The notes beneath the pieces were generated by a model, which searched no databases, was not told where the DNA came from, and saw nothing but the letters and a program-made list of their open reading frames with translations. DNA of 17,066 nt from Clostridia bacterium. GTDB lineage: Bacteria > Bacillota_A > Clostridia > Christensenellales > Aristaeellaceae. Numbering within the stretch: the stretch's first letter is position 1; every line of letters begins with the position of its first letter. The DNA lies in the NCBI GenBank assembly GCA_025997215.1, contig BNUH01000057.1:1-17066 (forward strand), written 5' to 3'. Position numbers and translations under genes: made by a program. Of this stretch, positions 16,981 through 17,066 are shown piece after piece.

Positions 16981-17066
16981 TCAGTTCCTCCGTCGCTCTC
17001 ACGATGCGCAAGTTTTATAGTTATCTCTTGCGCCGCCTCGTTGATGTCCTTTGTCAGTTCCCGACT
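16977..17066 (-). CDS. C-terminal end of an unknown phage gene (partial)
   Basis: The minus frame enters from the window edge and reads SRELTKDINEAAQEITIKLA, HRESDGGTE and TGA (16977-16979), overlapping the next ATG by four bases. Only 29 residues are seen, acidic and helical. The ATGA overlap supports it as a real upstream gene of the same operon. Identity cannot be given. Confidence 0.5.
   Translation of the reverse strand, partial: SRELTKDINEAAQEITIKLAHRESDGGTE

Noticed and set aside
1..17066. CRISPR array, rRNA, retron or diversity-generating retroelement
   Set aside because: No regularly spaced repeats, no rRNA-like sequence and no reverse transcriptase were seen.

Overview
The window looks like the left end of an integrated, partly decayed prophage in a Gram-positive (Bacillota, probably Clostridia-like) chromosome. 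This is inferred from content only: strong AGGAGG-type ribosome binding sites, sigma-A type promoters, mixed GC of about 50%, a tRNA-Pro with encoded CCA, and early phage genes of the kind usual in clostridial prophages (YqaJ, VRR-NUC, DUF2800, rrp5-like, replication terminator family). No species is claimed.

Layout. 1-555: chromosomal flank with two insertion-sequence remnants, one IS630-like and one IS1634-like. 556-678: tRNA-Pro(GGG), the likely attachment target, and a terminator. 704-2549: integration module with a tyrosine integrase reading towards the tRNA, tandem arm-type-looking repeats at its 3' end, and two divergent ribbon-helix-helix regulators. 2550-2893: no convincing gene, but many hairpins, a three-way-junction pattern and a terminator, probably a structured RNA. 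2894-5939 (leftward): the lysogenic cargo, holding an ADP-ribosyltransferase-like protein with a small partner gene (candidate toxin-antitoxin pair), a truncated Panacea-domain antitoxin remnant, a small secreted protein, a DUF4393 (Abi-alpha) protein, a zinc-ribbon protein and an XRE repressor. 5952-7935: two stacked repressor/Cro-like switches with the same promoter and operator geometry but different operator sequences. 7936-9619: a hairpin-rich gap, a third XRE protein, two small membrane proteins, a small acidic protein and an excisionase-like protein. 9616-13818: rightward early/replication genes (DNA methyltransferase, truncated YqaJ nuclease, a chimera of a Cys-rich phage protein with a DnaC-type loader, VRR-NUC nuclease, replication-terminator-family protein, a DUF2303-like protein). 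13896-14509: a junction zone where pieces of three phage genes meet in opposite orientations. 14518-15564: a Fic protein under a 37-bp palindrome. 15651-17066: leftward structural/late remnants, including a minor head protein and a frameshifted gene.

How it fits together. Leftward genes from 5939 look like lysogeny-expressed cargo behind the repressor, and rightward genes from 6026 look like the early lytic programme. The early regulatory zone is well preserved, with near-consensus promoters and perfect operators. The replication and structural genes have repeated truncations and fusions (YqaJ, the DnaC chimera, a DUF7694 stub, a tape-measure fragment, a DUF2800 stub, a head protein without its N-terminus). 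The element is therefore probably a defective prophage whose integration, immunity and defence/toxin functions have outlasted its lytic functions. Family names are from recognition of the protein sequence; no searches were run.
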